Assembly: GCA_015478785.1 (NCBI GenBank)
Contig: JADMKO010000158.1
Location: 1 to 40,090 of the forward strand
Direction: 5' to 3'
DNA from: Chryseobacterium sp.
GTDB taxonomy: Bacteria; Bacteroidota; Bacteroidia; Flavobacteriales; Weeksellaceae
DNA length: 40,090 nucleotides
Of the stretch, positions 1 through 10,019 are shown piece after piece; position 1 is the stretch's first letter, and each line of letters starts with the position of its first letter. The position numbers were made by a program, and so were the translations under genes. Below the pieces are notes generated by a model. That model had not been told where the DNA came from, searched no databases, and saw only the letters and a program-made list of their open reading frames with translations.

Positions 1-2
1 CC

Positions 3-602
3 CAACTGAATTCTGACTCCAAAACACTGTTGCCGCCAGCGGGACGTATTGTTTTTGAAAGCGATTATACCATTAGCGACAACAAGATCATTGATTTTAT
101 TGCTTCTAAAAATCATATTTCTCATCACGAAGCGAAAACCGCTCTTGAGAAAATGACGGCTTTCTGGAAAAACAAAACAGAACTTGCAGAACCTTTCGAA
201 GCAGAAGGTCTGGGCGAATTTCAAATGCACGACGACCGGCTCCTCTTCAAAGGAAAACGGGCAGAACAAATACATCCGGATTTCTATGGCCTGGAACAAA
301 TTGTTCTCGCAGATCTTAAAAACAATCAGACAAAATCGGATACTCCAGCAAATTATCGATTTCGGAAATCGTTCTGGTGGTGGTTTCCGATCGTGATTAT
401 TACAGGAATCATTGCGTATTTTGCAGCAACACAAAAAGAACTGCTTTTCGGAGCTCCTTCTTTACAGCCAGAAGAAGTAGCAGAAGCACCACAAATACAG
501 GAAGAAAAGAAAATAATTCCAGCAGTTTCAGACAGCATGAAAGCAGACACAATGCAAGCCGAAAATGACGCACCACAAACACCCGAACCAACATGGAAAT
601 AA
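3..602 (+). CDS. HU-CCDC81-like domain protein with one TM helix, 5'-truncated by window edge
   Basis: Frame stays open to the left edge (QLNSDSKTLLPPAGRIVFESDY...). The track start at 30 is TTG. C-terminal TM segment FWWWFPIVIITGIIAYFAA followed by an acidic/proline tail. Confidence 0.55.
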   Translation, partial: QLNSDSKTLLPPAGRIVFESDYTISDNKIIDFIASKNHISHHEAKTALEKMTAFWKNKTELAEPFEAEGLGEFQMHDDRLLFKGKRAEQIHPDFYGLEQIVLADLKNNQTKSDTPANYRFRKSFWWWFPIVIITGIIAYFAATQKELLFGAPSLQPEEVAEAPQIQEEKKIIPAVSDSMKADTMQAENDAPQTPEPTWK

Positions 603-1108
603 TAAAAAAAGCCAGCGAATCACTTACCATCATGACGAACATTGTGCTTCCCAACGAAACCAATTCGCTTAGAAATCTTTTCGGTGGAGAGCTTTTGGCA
701 AAAATGGATCGTTGTGCTTCAATATCTGCCGCAAGACATTGCGCCAGACGAGTGGTAACAGCTTCTGTAAATCATGTTTCGTTCAATCATCCGATTCCTG
801 AAGGCGGAATTGTCGTTTTGGAATCGAAAGTTTCCCGGGCTTTCTCGACTTCTATGGAAATTTATGTGGATGTATGGCTGGATGATCCGATTGCCGGAAA
901 AAAAATTCATACCAATGAAGGTATTTACACTTTTGTTGCGGTAGATGAATACAACAAACCGGTTCCTATTCCGCAAGTGGAAGCAGAAACTGAAGTAGAG
1001 AAACAGCGTTACGACGCGGCATTGCGCCGAAAGGAACTCTCTCTGATTCTGTCTGGAAGAATGAAACCACAGGATTCTGTGGAACTCAAAAAGCTTTTTT
1101 CAAGTTAA
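593..1108 (+). CDS. acyl-CoA thioesterase, hotdog fold (YciA/BFIT-like)
   Basis: NSLRNLFGGELLAKMDRCASISAARHC, VNHVSFNHPIPEGGIVVLESKV are typical of the family. Overlaps the end of the upstream ORF. Confidence 0.85.
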   Translation: MEIIKKASESLTIMTNIVLPNETNSLRNLFGGELLAKMDRCASISAARHCARRVVTASVNHVSFNHPIPEGGIVVLESKVSRAFSTSMEIYVDVWLDDPIAGKKIHTNEGIYTFVAVDEYNKPVPIPQVEAETEVEKQRYDAALRRKELSLILSGRMKPQDSVELKKLFSS

Positions 1109-1123
1109 AATTAATTCAAAAAT

Positions 1124-1158
1124 GATGTTCATTCCATTTCTTAAAATGGAACGTCATC
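1124..1158 (+). promoter_or_regulatory. strong stem-loop in thioesterase/serA-like intergenic region
   Basis: GATG-TTCA-TTCCATTT-CTTA-AAATGGAA-CGT-CATC: 8 bp perfect inner stem plus 4 bp outer stem, ending about 10 nt before the ATG at 1169. No T-tract on the + strand. Confidence 0.5.
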
Positions 1159-1168
1159 GCCATATCAA

Positions 1169-2104
1169 ATGAAAATACTTCAGCTGGATACCAACCATCC
1201 TCTCATTACGGAACAGCTTACCGCAAACGGCTTTCAGATAGATGAGGACACTGTATCTTCTTATCATGAAATTTTAGAAAAAATAAACCGCTACGACGGC
1301 ATCATCCTTCGGAGCCGCATTCCTGTTGACAAAAATTTCCTGGAAGCAGCTGAAAATCTGAAATTCATAGCCCGTGTAGGAGCCGGAATGGAAAACATTG
1401 ATACCGAAACCGCCGAAAAATCAGGCATTATTCTCTTTAATGCTCCTGAGGGAAACCGCGATGCCGTAGCGGAACACGTGCTCGGAATGTTGCTTTTGCT
1501 TATGAACCGACTCAGGATTTGTTCGGATGAAGTGTGCAACGGCATTTGGAAACGGGAAGAAAACCGAAGCGATGAATTGTACGGAAAAACATTTGGCATT
1601 ATTGGCTACGGAAATATGGGCAAAGCTGTTGCTAAAAGACTTTCGGGATTCGGAGTGCGCGTTATTTTTCATGATATTCTTCCCGATCTCTCGGATGAAT
1701 TTGCAACTCAGGTTTCTCTAAACGAGCTGAAAAACGAAGCCGACATTCTAAGCCTTCACCTTCCGCTGACACCGGAAACTTTGTTTATGATAGATGAAAA
1801 ATTTATTTCAGAAATGAAAAAAGATTTTTATTTTATCAATACCGCACGCGGAAAGAATGTGAAAACCAAGGATCTGGTAGTTGCCCTGAAATCCGGGAAA
1901 ATAAAAGCCGCTGCTTTGGATGTTCTGGAATACGAACGCAGTTCTTTTGAATCTTTGGATGAAATGAATGAAGATTTACAATTCCTTTTACAGTCGGAAA
2001 AAGCACTGGTAACCCCTCACATCGCAGGCTGGTCGCACCAAAGCAAGGAAAAAATGGCACAGATTATTGTAGATAAAATACTAAAAAAATTCCGGAAGCA
2101 GTAA
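1169..2104 (+). CDS. serA: D-3-phosphoglycerate dehydrogenase / D-2-hydroxyacid dehydrogenase
   Basis: ARVGAGMENIDTETAEKSGIILFNAPEGNRDAVAEHVLGMLL, GIIGYGNMGKAVAKRL, INTARGKNV..., VTPHIAGWSHQS. Confidence 0.85.
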   Translation: MKILQLDTNHPLITEQLTANGFQIDEDTVSSYHEILEKINRYDGIILRSRIPVDKNFLEAAENLKFIARVGAGMENIDTETAEKSGIILFNAPEGNRDAVAEHVLGMLLLLMNRLRICSDEVCNGIWKREENRSDELYGKTFGIIGYGNMGKAVAKRLSGFGVRVIFHDILPDLSDEFATQVSLNELKNEADILSLHLPLTPETLFMIDEKFISEMKKDFYFINTARGKNVKTKDLVVALKSGKIKAAALDVLEYERSSFESLDEMNEDLQFLLQSEKALVTPHIAGWSHQSKEKMAQIIVDKILKKFRKQ

Positions 2105-2113
2105 CGCCTCCGG
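2092..2113. terminator. probable bidirectional terminator between convergent genes
   Basis: CCGGAAGC-AGTAAC-GCCTCCGG with one mismatch. Followed on + by ATTATTTTAT and on - by AATTTTTTTAG. Overlaps the serA-like stop. Confidence 0.55.
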
Positions 2114-2119
2114 ATTATT

Positions 2120-3925
2120 TTATACCGAAAGTTCGGCAATGGTAAGCTGTTGCACTTCCTCTTCGTAATGTTCCAGTTCCTTTATAATTGTGCTTTGGTC
2201 TTTTTTGAAAAATGAAGTGTTTCCAAAAACCGTTTTGTAATACAAAATTCCCTGCAGGATATTATTCCGGAAAGCTTCCAGTTTCTTCACCTGCTGAGGT
2301 TTCAGTTCCGTCGCTGCCGTCATTTGATCTGCCAGATTTCCGATGTACAGTTTCAGTTCTTTAACGAACATATTCGGACGCTGGCTGTGGTCTTCCAGAC
2401 TGATTTTTCCATAAATATGCTGAATCATATCCTTCAGAGAAACCGTTTTGGAGAAATACGCCATATTCGGTCCGGGACAAATCACAACGCCCTGTTTTTG
2501 GCCTTTCACCGGAAAACCAAGTTCCAGATGTGACGCATTGGCTAAACCTACGCAAAGGCAGGCTTTCTCGGTAGCCGCAGTGTGTTCTTTATTAAATTCC
2601 TCAAAAGAAAGTTCGTTTCTGCGGTCTTCCAGTTCCTTCAGTTTCAGATCTTGATATTTTTTGGAAGCCGTACAAATTCCTTCGTTCTGGCCGTAATCTT
2701 TGCTGAGCGCAAGATATTTTTTAGGGCATGAACTTCCGGCTTTTCCAGAGGCAATTCTTTGATTTTTATAAAACTCATTTGTGGTTCCGCGAACGGTATT
2801 GAAAGGAATTCCCAAAGGAGAAATATTGCTGAGATACAGATCTTTTTCTTTCGCATCGGCCAATAATTTCCGGGTATCATCATCTACAGAAGTAGCTTCC
2901 GGAACCAACAGGAAAGGCGAACCCCAACCTACAGAATCAACTCCGTAATAATTGAGTAAAAAATCCTGTTCTTCCGAAGTTCCTACACCACCCTGCACGG
3001 TAATTTTAATTGCTGGAAATTCCGCAGGTACCGTTCTGCCCTTGCTTTCCAGCGATTTTGAAAAGAGATCGTACGCTGATGCTGCGAGTTCCTGTTTCTT
3101 TTCTTTAAATTCCTGAATGATAGGCCCCAATAACAAACCGTCTGTTGCGAAAGCGTGTCCGCCGCAGTTCAATCCGGATTCTATGCGGTATTCCGATACC
3201 CAAAGTCCTTTTTTGGCGAGGAAATTTCCCTGTATCATGGCAGAACGGAAATCGCTGACTTTCAGAACAATTTTCTTTTTGAAATTATTTTCAGCGTCGG
3301 GATAAAAATCATCAAAAGATTCCAGATAACTGTACAATCTTGGGTTCATTCCGGCAGAAAAAATTACGGAAGAACGCGCAGTACTGTTGGCAAAACCGCG
3401 TAATGCAGCATGAGCATCATTGTACATTGCTGGAAGTGGTTCGCCGTCTTTGAAGTTTTCTTTATCTACCTTGGTCATGATATTGACATCAATGCTTCCC
3501 GGATGGAAATACTGATCCAGAGCGGCTTTTACTTCATTGATATTATTTTTTCCGGATTGGATAAGATCTTCCAGTTTGTGTTTCAGTTCCGACGTTGAAG
3601 GAAGAATCGCAAGAAATTCATCAATTTTCTCTTTCTTTTCAATCATTTCCGATTTGAAAGTTTCAAATTTCTCGGTCACAACTTTATCGACAAGATTCAG
3701 ATAATTTGTAATTCTTTTAGCTTTGGAATCATCTGCTTTCAGGCTTACCTGTTCGTACGGATGTTTGAATTTGGCAGCGTAAAAAGCGGTCATTCTATCG
3801 ATGAGATCATCATCCATAATTGAAATAACGGAATCGATTCCGTATTGTGCTACCCGTACCGGACTGTCGATCGTGAAAGCCAGTCCCATAACCGGGATAT
3901 GAAAGGTGTGTAAGTGTTTAGACAT
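2120..3925 (-). CDS. conserved hypothetical protein (601 aa), possible FMN/TIM-barrel-like oxidoreductase with Cys cluster
   Basis: Long ORF with ATG start. ITVQGGVGTSEEQDFLLNYYGVDSVGWGSPFLLVPE resembles TIM-barrel phosphate-binding motifs. Cys-rich C-terminal third (SSCPKK, EGICTASKK, KACLCVG, VICPGP). Confidence 0.8.
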   Translation of the reverse strand: MSKHLHTFHIPVMGLAFTIDSPVRVAQYGIDSVISIMDDDLIDRMTAFYAAKFKHPYEQVSLKADDSKAKRITNYLNLVDKVVTEKFETFKSEMIEKKEKIDEFLAILPSTSELKHKLEDLIQSGKNNINEVKAALDQYFHPGSIDVNIMTKVDKENFKDGEPLPAMYNDAHAALRGFANSTARSSVIFSAGMNPRLYSYLESFDDFYPDAENNFKKKIVLKVSDFRSAMIQGNFLAKKGLWVSEYRIESGLNCGGHAFATDGLLLGPIIQEFKEKKQELAASAYDLFSKSLESKGRTVPAEFPAIKITVQGGVGTSEEQDFLLNYYGVDSVGWGSPFLLVPEATSVDDDTRKLLADAKEKDLYLSNISPLGIPFNTVRGTTNEFYKNQRIASGKAGSSCPKKYLALSKDYGQNEGICTASKKYQDLKLKELEDRRNELSFEEFNKEHTAATEKACLCVGLANASHLELGFPVKGQKQGVVICPGPNMAYFSKTVSLKDMIQHIYGKISLEDHSQRPNMFVKELKLYIGNLADQMTAATELKPQQVKKLEAFRNNILQGILYYKTVFGNTSFFKKDQSTIIKELEHYEEEVQQLTIAELSV

Positions 3926-3953
3926 GAATAAAAAACGCGTTTATATTTGAGCC

Positions 3954-3961
3954 CAAAGGTA
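3954..3961 (-). promoter_or_regulatory. Bacteroidetes -7 box (TACCTTTG) upstream of the 601-aa ORF
   Basis: Exact TAnnTTTG on the minus strand about 30 nt before the ATG. Confidence 0.45.
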
Positions 3962-4229
3962 AGGATTAAGAAACGGTTAAAAACATGATTTAAACCCTAA
4001 AATAAATATTTTATTCCTTATTTTTCATTTTAATCCCGCTTTAGTTTTATAATTTTTGACGATTGCAGGATATTCATGGTTAATAAGTATTCTGTAAAAC
4101 GTTGGTGAAGAATTCGTATCACCGGAATATAAACCTTTTTCAGGTTGTTAAATAAATCTTAATATTACTGTGGCCATGCGCTTCTTTGCTATAATTTGCT
4201 AAATTGCCGCTCATTTGAATGATTGGAAA

Positions 4230-5492
4230 ATGAAGAAAAACTTTTGGCTGGTTGCGTTTCTATTTTTGTTTTTGTTTTCGTGCAAGAAAGAATCCGGAAC
4301 TTTAAAAGAAGAAACGCAAACCTCTCTTCCGAATTTCGGAAACATCGAACTCGACAAAGTTTTTCAAAGACAGGACAACCGGATCGCTCATGAAGATTCC
4401 CTGCAAACGATTATTCACCATTATTATCAGAATATCTGGGAAGGAGGCGACGTTTGGGGAGGTTTTCTGATTGCCAAAGGCGACAATATTCTGTACGAGG
4501 GATATCGCGGATTTGCTCAGGATCATCAGCAGGAACCTATTACACGGGACACTCCGCTGCATATTGCTTCCATCAGCAAACCCATCACTGCGATGGCCGT
4601 CATGAAACTGGCAGAAGCAGGAAAGCTAAAACTGGAAGATACTGTGGATCAATTTTTTCCAAAATTTCCTTATCCCGGTGTTACCGTAAAATCTTTGCTG
4701 ACACAACGGAGCGGGCTTCCGAAATATGAATATTTTATTGAGAAAATAAAACCTGAACCGGAAGAGCTTTCTAAAAAGTTCCTTACCAATCAGGACATTC
4801 TCAATATGATGATAAGGTACAAACCTGATGTGCTGCGTGCGCCGGAAACAGGCTTTACTTACTGCAATACCAATTATGCGCTGCTCGCCCTTATTATTGA
4901 AAAAGTAACTGCGACGCCATTTCCTTCTGCTATGGAGCAAATGGTTTTTGAACCTTTGGGTATGACAAAAACCTACATTTTTCAGGAAAAAGACACCCTT
5001 TCGGGAGCTAAATCCTTCTACAGAAACGGCCCGAAAGTTCACCCTTATGACAGATTAGACCTCATTTACGGCGACAAAAATGTATATACCACGCCGCGCG
5101 ATTTGCTTTCGTTCTCCACAGCGATGTATGCCGATAATTTCCTTCGGAAAGAACTGAAAAACATGATATTCGAGCCTTATAGCAATGAAAAAAAAGGCAT
5201 CAACAATTACGGAATTGGCTTCAGGATGAAAGTATATGACAACGGATCAAAGCTTACTTTTCATACCGGCTGGTGGCATGGTACCAATTCTGTTTTCGCA
5301 CATCTTCCGGATAATGCTGTTACCATAGTAGCTATTGGAAATAAATTCTCCCGGCTGCCTTATTCTGCGCTGTCGCTGGCCAGTCTTTTCGGTTCTTATC
5401 CGATAGAAGCAGACCGTCTGAAGAAAAGTTTAATAGGCTCGCGAAATTCTTCCACTCTGGAAGCAGCACATTCTACTACCGTTGATGAATAA
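4230..5492 (+). CDS. serine hydrolase / class C beta-lactamase-like lipoprotein
   Basis: Lipobox LFSCKKES. SISKPITAMAVMKL (SxxK), TQRSGLPKYEYF, YCNTNYALLALIIEKV (YxN), HTGWWHGTNS. Track start 4215 is TTG; ATG at 4230 preferred. Confidence 0.88.
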   Translation: MKKNFWLVAFLFLFLFSCKKESGTLKEETQTSLPNFGNIELDKVFQRQDNRIAHEDSLQTIIHHYYQNIWEGGDVWGGFLIAKGDNILYEGYRGFAQDHQQEPITRDTPLHIASISKPITAMAVMKLAEAGKLKLEDTVDQFFPKFPYPGVTVKSLLTQRSGLPKYEYFIEKIKPEPEELSKKFLTNQDILNMMIRYKPDVLRAPETGFTYCNTNYALLALIIEKVTATPFPSAMEQMVFEPLGMTKTYIFQEKDTLSGAKSFYRNGPKVHPYDRLDLIYGDKNVYTTPRDLLSFSTAMYADNFLRKELKNMIFEPYSNEKKGINNYGIGFRMKVYDNGSKLTFHTGWWHGTNSVFAHLPDNAVTIVAIGNKFSRLPYSALSLASLFGSYPIEADRLKKSLIGSRNSSTLEAAHSTTVDE

Positions 5493-5518
5493 TCATTAAA
5501 TTTGTACAAAATTCTTTT

Positions 5519-7267
5519 ATGAAGAAGTTGTTGCTTCTCGCTATTTTCTCTTTAGTTTTACTTTCCTGCGCCCGCGTCGGATCGCCTGTAGGTGGCGACA
5601 AAGACACTATTCCTCCGAATTTTTTGGGATCTAATATTGACACGCCAAGAGTTTTGGTTCCTCAGGATTTCAGGGAATTGAGGCTTGCATTTGATGAATA
5701 TATTACTCTGAAAGATGTTAACAAAAATCTGATCATTTCTCCGCCCATCAGAAAAATACAGAAAATACTGCCTGCAAATCTGGCCACCAGAGAGGTGATT
5801 ATTCAATGGGAAGATACTTTACAGGCCAATACTACTTACAGTTTCAACTTCGGAAACGCAATTCAGGATAACAATGAAGGAAATCCGTTGCCGTATTTTA
5901 CTTATGCTTTTTCCACCGGCGAAAAAATTGATGATCTTTATATCAGCGGTGAAATCACGGACGGATATCAAATCAGGCCGCCTTCAAAACCTGCCAGTAT
6001 TGTGATCGGACTGTATCAGGTAAAAGATACAATGGACTATCGCCAAAAACCGTATTACATTACCCGTGCAGATGATGACGGATATTACGAACTGAATTAC
6101 ATTTCGCCCGGAGAATTCCGTGTCATTGCTTTTGAAGATGAAAATGGAAATTCTGTTTACGATCCCGGAAAAGAAAAAGTAGCTTTCCGGAAAGAACCTG
6201 TAAAAGTAGATTCCTCGGTGTCCGGTCTGAATATGAAACTTTTTCCTTCTCGAAAACCTTTAAAATATTTAGAAATGAAACCGATGGACGGCGGTGTCGT
6301 GATGCTTTTTGAAGGGAATCCGCCATCTGTAGCGGTAAAATCTGTGAGTGAAAAACTTAAAGAATACAGAGTAACTCACCGTCCGACTTCAGATTCTGTA
6401 AAAATCTGGTTCAATGCAGCAGCACAAAATATTGGCGTAAATACCACCGAAAATGTAAGGTTGAGTTATGATACCGGAAGCCGACAGGATACAGTATCAC
6501 TATTTTACAAACACAACGAAAAAACAGAAATGCTGATTGAAAACCGAAGTGGTAATTTACTTCCTCCCAAGTCGCCTTTCAGGATCAGTTCTAATTTTAT
6601 GATTGATAAAATTCAACCCGAAAAATGGACGCTCACCCTTGACAGCTTAACTGTAGAACCTTTCACAGCGAAAATTTCAGAAACAAATCCGTATCAAATT
6701 CTTGTGGAAGCGAATTTTCAGGAAGGCCAGAAATACCGGCTCACAGTTCCCAGTAAAACGGTGTCTTCCTTCTACGAATCGACCAGCAAACCTATGCGTT
6801 TTGATTTTGAGGCGGATCAATTACAGAATTTTGGAAGCATTACTTTTCAACTGGCCAACAAACCGGAAGGCAAATTCTGGCTTCAGTTGCTCAACAGCAA
6901 TGAGGAAGTGGCTTACAGCAAATATACTGATCAGGAAAATGTGAAATTTGATATCGTAAAACCCGAAGAATATTTTGTAAGAATTCTGGTAGATAACAAC
7001 GAAAATGGCCTTTGGGAAGGCGCAGATTTTCAGAAAGAAATTTTCGCCGAAGACGCTTACATCTTTTACAAAAAAATAAGCGCACGCCCCCTTTGGGAAA
7101 TTGTAGAACCCTGGGATTTGACCGATCCACGAAAACTGGATCCTCAAAAACCGGCGGCTCCTGCTGCGCAACAAAATCCGGCAACACCTCGGACTACAAC
7201 GCCAAGAAATACCAATCAGCCAATACAGGCGACACCTCAGCAACGGCCACAACTCCAAAGACGATGA
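5519..7267 (+). CDS. Ig-like (Big_5/SbsA-type) domain lipoprotein
   Basis: Lipobox LLSCARVGSPVGGDKDTIPP. FDEYITLKDVNKNLIISPP...YSFNFGNAIQDNNEGN is typical of Bacteroidetes Ig-like lipoproteins. Low-complexity P/Q/T C-terminus. Confidence 0.8.
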   Translation: MKKLLLLAIFSLVLLSCARVGSPVGGDKDTIPPNFLGSNIDTPRVLVPQDFRELRLAFDEYITLKDVNKNLIISPPIRKIQKILPANLATREVIIQWEDTLQANTTYSFNFGNAIQDNNEGNPLPYFTYAFSTGEKIDDLYISGEITDGYQIRPPSKPASIVIGLYQVKDTMDYRQKPYYITRADDDGYYELNYISPGEFRVIAFEDENGNSVYDPGKEKVAFRKEPVKVDSSVSGLNMKLFPSRKPLKYLEMKPMDGGVVMLFEGNPPSVAVKSVSEKLKEYRVTHRPTSDSVKIWFNAAAQNIGVNTTENVRLSYDTGSRQDTVSLFYKHNEKTEMLIENRSGNLLPPKSPFRISSNFMIDKIQPEKWTLTLDSLTVEPFTAKISETNPYQILVEANFQEGQKYRLTVPSKTVSSFYESTSKPMRFDFEADQLQNFGSITFQLANKPEGKFWLQLLNSNEEVAYSKYTDQENVKFDIVKPEEYFVRILVDNNENGLWEGADFQKEIFAEDAYIFYKKISARPLWEIVEPWDLTDPRKLDPQKPAAPAAQQNPATPRTTTPRNTNQPIQATPQQRPQLQRR

Positions 7268-7728
7268 TAAAAAAAACCGGAAAAATAATACTTTGGGTTA
7301 TCGCCATTTTTGCTGCCATGCAACTGATCCCGATCGATCGGACCAATCCTCCGGTAGATCCTGAAAAAGATTTTATTCAGGTGATGAACACGCCTCCCAA
7401 AATATCTGGGCTTTTGAAAAGAGCCTGTTACGACTGTCATTCTTTCGAAACCGAATATCCGCGGTACGCTTATGTTGCGCCGGTTTCGTGGTCGGTAAAA
7501 CATCATATCAATGAAGGCCGTGAACACGCCAATTTCTCAATTTGGGATAATTACAATCAGGATCTGAAAAAAAATATGCTGGAAAAAGCAGCACAAAATA
7601 TTGACTCCCGAAAAATGCCGATTCCCGGATATATTGTCTATCATCCTGAAGCCAATCTTTCGGAAGCCGAACGACAATTGCTGATCAATTATTTCAAAGA
7701 ACTGCTGACATCAGAAGCGTATCGATAA
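7264..7728 (+). CDS. heme-binding domain protein (Haem_bd, single CxxCH)
   Basis: ATG at 7264 overlaps the upstream stop (ATGA). N-terminal TM, RACYDCHSFETEYPRYAYVAPVSWSVKHHINEGREHANFS. The track's longer start at 7012 is out of frame with the upstream gene and unlikely. Confidence 0.85.
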   Translation: MIKKTGKIILWVIAIFAAMQLIPIDRTNPPVDPEKDFIQVMNTPPKISGLLKRACYDCHSFETEYPRYAYVAPVSWSVKHHINEGREHANFSIWDNYNQDLKKNMLEKAAQNIDSRKMPIPGYIVYHPEANLSEAERQLLINYFKELLTSEAYR

Positions 7729-7829
7729 GGTTTTTTCACTTGCATTTCGAGAAAAACAGAACTTCTTTTATCATTGCTCCGGAAGATCTTTATCAATTAT
7801 TTTGAGTATTTTTGAAAAAAATCCGCACT

Positions 7830-9947
7830 ATGACTTTTAGAAATCTTTGTATTGGTTCAGGAATGCTGATGTTGGCTTCCTGCACTACACAAACTATGAA
7901 AATAACACCGTCCTACCCTGAAACAAAGAAAATTCAGCACACAGACACTTATTTCGGCGAAAACGTGGAAGATCCATATCGCTGGCTGGAGGACGACCGC
8001 GCTGCAGATACCAAAGACTGGGTTCAGCGGCAGGCCGCGTTTACAGGAGATTATCTTTCTAAAATACCGTTACAGTATGACTTGAGATCTCAGCTCAAAA
8101 ATATCTGGAATTATGAAAAAGTTTCGGCTCCATTTAAAGAAGGCGATTATACTTATTTCTATAAAAATGATGGGCTACAAGCTCAATCAGTACTTTACAG
8201 AACAAATAAAAATGGGAAAACCGAAGTGTTTCTGGATCCGAATAAATTTTCCACTGCAGGAACCACTTCTTTAGCCGGAGTTTCTTTCAATAAAAAAGGA
8301 AATCTGGTTGCTTATCGCATTTCTGAAGGCGGTTCCGACTGGAATAAAATCATCATCATGGATGCGGTGAGCAAAAAGCAGATTGATGAAACATTGGCAG
8401 ATGTGAAGTTTTCCGGTGTTTCATGGCGCGGCGATGAAGGTTTTTATTATTCCAGCTACGATAAACCTGACGGAAGCGCGCTTTCTGCCCAAACCGATAC
8501 CCACAAAATTTATTTTCACAAACTGGGAACACAGCAGAAACAGGATGAATTAATCATTGGCGGAGAAAATTTTAAAAGAAGATACCTTTCCGCAGAAGTA
8601 TCTGATGACCAGCGCTTTCTGATTTTAAGCGCTGCCAATGCCACAAACGGGAACGAATTGTACATCAAAGACCTGAAAAATCCGAAATCGGACTTCATCG
8701 CTATACAAAAAGGCTTTGATCATAACACGGATTTTGTTCACAGCAAAGGCGACATTATTTATATGATGACCGATAAAAATGCACCTAACCGAAGACTTGT
8801 AAAAACACAGATTACCAATCCTACGGCATGGTTAGACGTCATTCCTGAAACTGAAAATGTATTGAGTGTTTCCACAGGCGGCGGATATTTTTTCGCAAGA
8901 TATATGAAAGATGCCGTCACTTCTGTAAAACAGTTTGATGGAAACGGCAAAATGATTCGTGATATTCAACTACCGGGAATTGGAACCGCCGGCGGATTTA
9001 GCGGAAAAGAAACGGAAAAAGAACTTTATTATTCGTTTACCAATTACATTACTCCGGGAACCATTTATAAATATCAGGCTGAAATCGGAACTTCCGCCGT
9101 TTATTATCAGCCGAAAGTAAATTTTGATCCGAAACAATATGTCTCTGAACAGGTTTTTTATACCTCGAAAGACGGCACCCGGATTCCAATGATGATTTCT
9201 TATAAAAAAGGACTGAAAAAAGACGGAAAAAACCCAACCATTCTCTATTCCTACGGAGGATTTAACATCAGTTTGCAGCCCGCATTTTCAGTCGTGAATG
9301 CAATCTGGATGGAAAACGGCGGCATCTACGCAGTTCCCAATATCCGCGGTGGTGGTGAATACGGCAAAAAATGGCACGATGCAGGAACCAAAATGCAGAA
9401 GAAAAATGTTTTTGAAGATTTTATTGCAGCCGGAGAATATTTGCAGCAGCACGGCTATACTTCCCCTGATTATATGGCACTTTCCGGCCGTTCCAACGGT
9501 GGACTTCTCGTAGGTGCTGTGATGACGATGCGTCCGGATTTGGCCAAAGTTGCGTTCCCGGGAGTTGGCGTTCTGGATATGCTTCGTTATAATAAATTTA
9601 CTGCCGGAGCAGGCTGGAGCTACGACTACGGAACTGCTGAAGACAGCCGAGAAATGTTCGATTATTTAAAATCGTATTCGCCGGTTCACAATGTGAGGAA
9701 AGGCGTTTGCTACCCTTCCACCATGGTGATTACAGGCGATCACGACGACCGTGTGGTACCTGCGCATTCTTTCAAATTCGGTGCTGAATTACAGGAAAAA
9801 CAATCTTGTAAAAATCCGGTTTTAATGAGAATTGAAATCAATGCAGGACACGGAGCCGGCAGAAGTACCGACCAGGTGATTGGCGAAAATACTGATCTTC
9901 TGAGTTTTGCACTTTTTGAAATGGGCATCAGAAACCTGAAGCCGTAA
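7830..9947 (+). CDS. prolyl oligopeptidase family (S9A) peptidase, lipoprotein
   Basis: Lipobox-like LASCTTQ. EDPYRWLEDDRAADTKDWV, NIRGGGEYGKKWHDAG, SGRSNGGLLVGA, GDHDDRVVPAHSFKF, NAGHGAGRS. Confidence 0.93.
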   Translation: MTFRNLCIGSGMLMLASCTTQTMKITPSYPETKKIQHTDTYFGENVEDPYRWLEDDRAADTKDWVQRQAAFTGDYLSKIPLQYDLRSQLKNIWNYEKVSAPFKEGDYTYFYKNDGLQAQSVLYRTNKNGKTEVFLDPNKFSTAGTTSLAGVSFNKKGNLVAYRISEGGSDWNKIIIMDAVSKKQIDETLADVKFSGVSWRGDEGFYYSSYDKPDGSALSAQTDTHKIYFHKLGTQQKQDELIIGGENFKRRYLSAEVSDDQRFLILSAANATNGNELYIKDLKNPKSDFIAIQKGFDHNTDFVHSKGDIIYMMTDKNAPNRRLVKTQITNPTAWLDVIPETENVLSVSTGGGYFFARYMKDAVTSVKQFDGNGKMIRDIQLPGIGTAGGFSGKETEKELYYSFTNYITPGTIYKYQAEIGTSAVYYQPKVNFDPKQYVSEQVFYTSKDGTRIPMMISYKKGLKKDGKNPTILYSYGGFNISLQPAFSVVNAIWMENGGIYAVPNIRGGGEYGKKWHDAGTKMQKKNVFEDFIAAGEYLQQHGYTSPDYMALSGRSNGGLLVGAVMTMRPDLAKVAFPGVGVLDMLRYNKFTAGAGWSYDYGTAEDSREMFDYLKSYSPVHNVRKGVCYPSTMVITGDHDDRVVPAHSFKFGAELQEKQSCKNPVLMRIEINAGHGAGRSTDQVIGENTDLLSFALFEMGIRNLKP

Positions 9948-9961
9948 TTTATCACGCTAAC

Positions 9962-9996
9962 AAAAATGCCTTTCAAAAAAAATGAAAGGCATTTTT
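9962..9996. terminator. bidirectional rho-independent terminator
   Basis: AAAAATGCCTTTCA-A7-TGAAAGGCATTTTT perfect 14 bp stem between convergent genes. Confidence 0.85.
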
Positions 9997-10019
9997 CATG
10001 GGATTATTCCAATGATTAA

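Noticed and set aside
4200-4229. TATAATTTG as a -7 box before the beta-lactamase-like gene
   Set aside because: Spacing does not fit TAnnTTTG and no convincing -33 TTG was found.
4626-5042. 138-aa minus ORF inside the beta-lactamase-like gene
   Set aside because: Antisense shadow with no signal or domain.
6821-7258. 145-aa minus ORF
   Set aside because: Antisense to the Ig-like lipoprotein; artefact of its repetitive 3' end.
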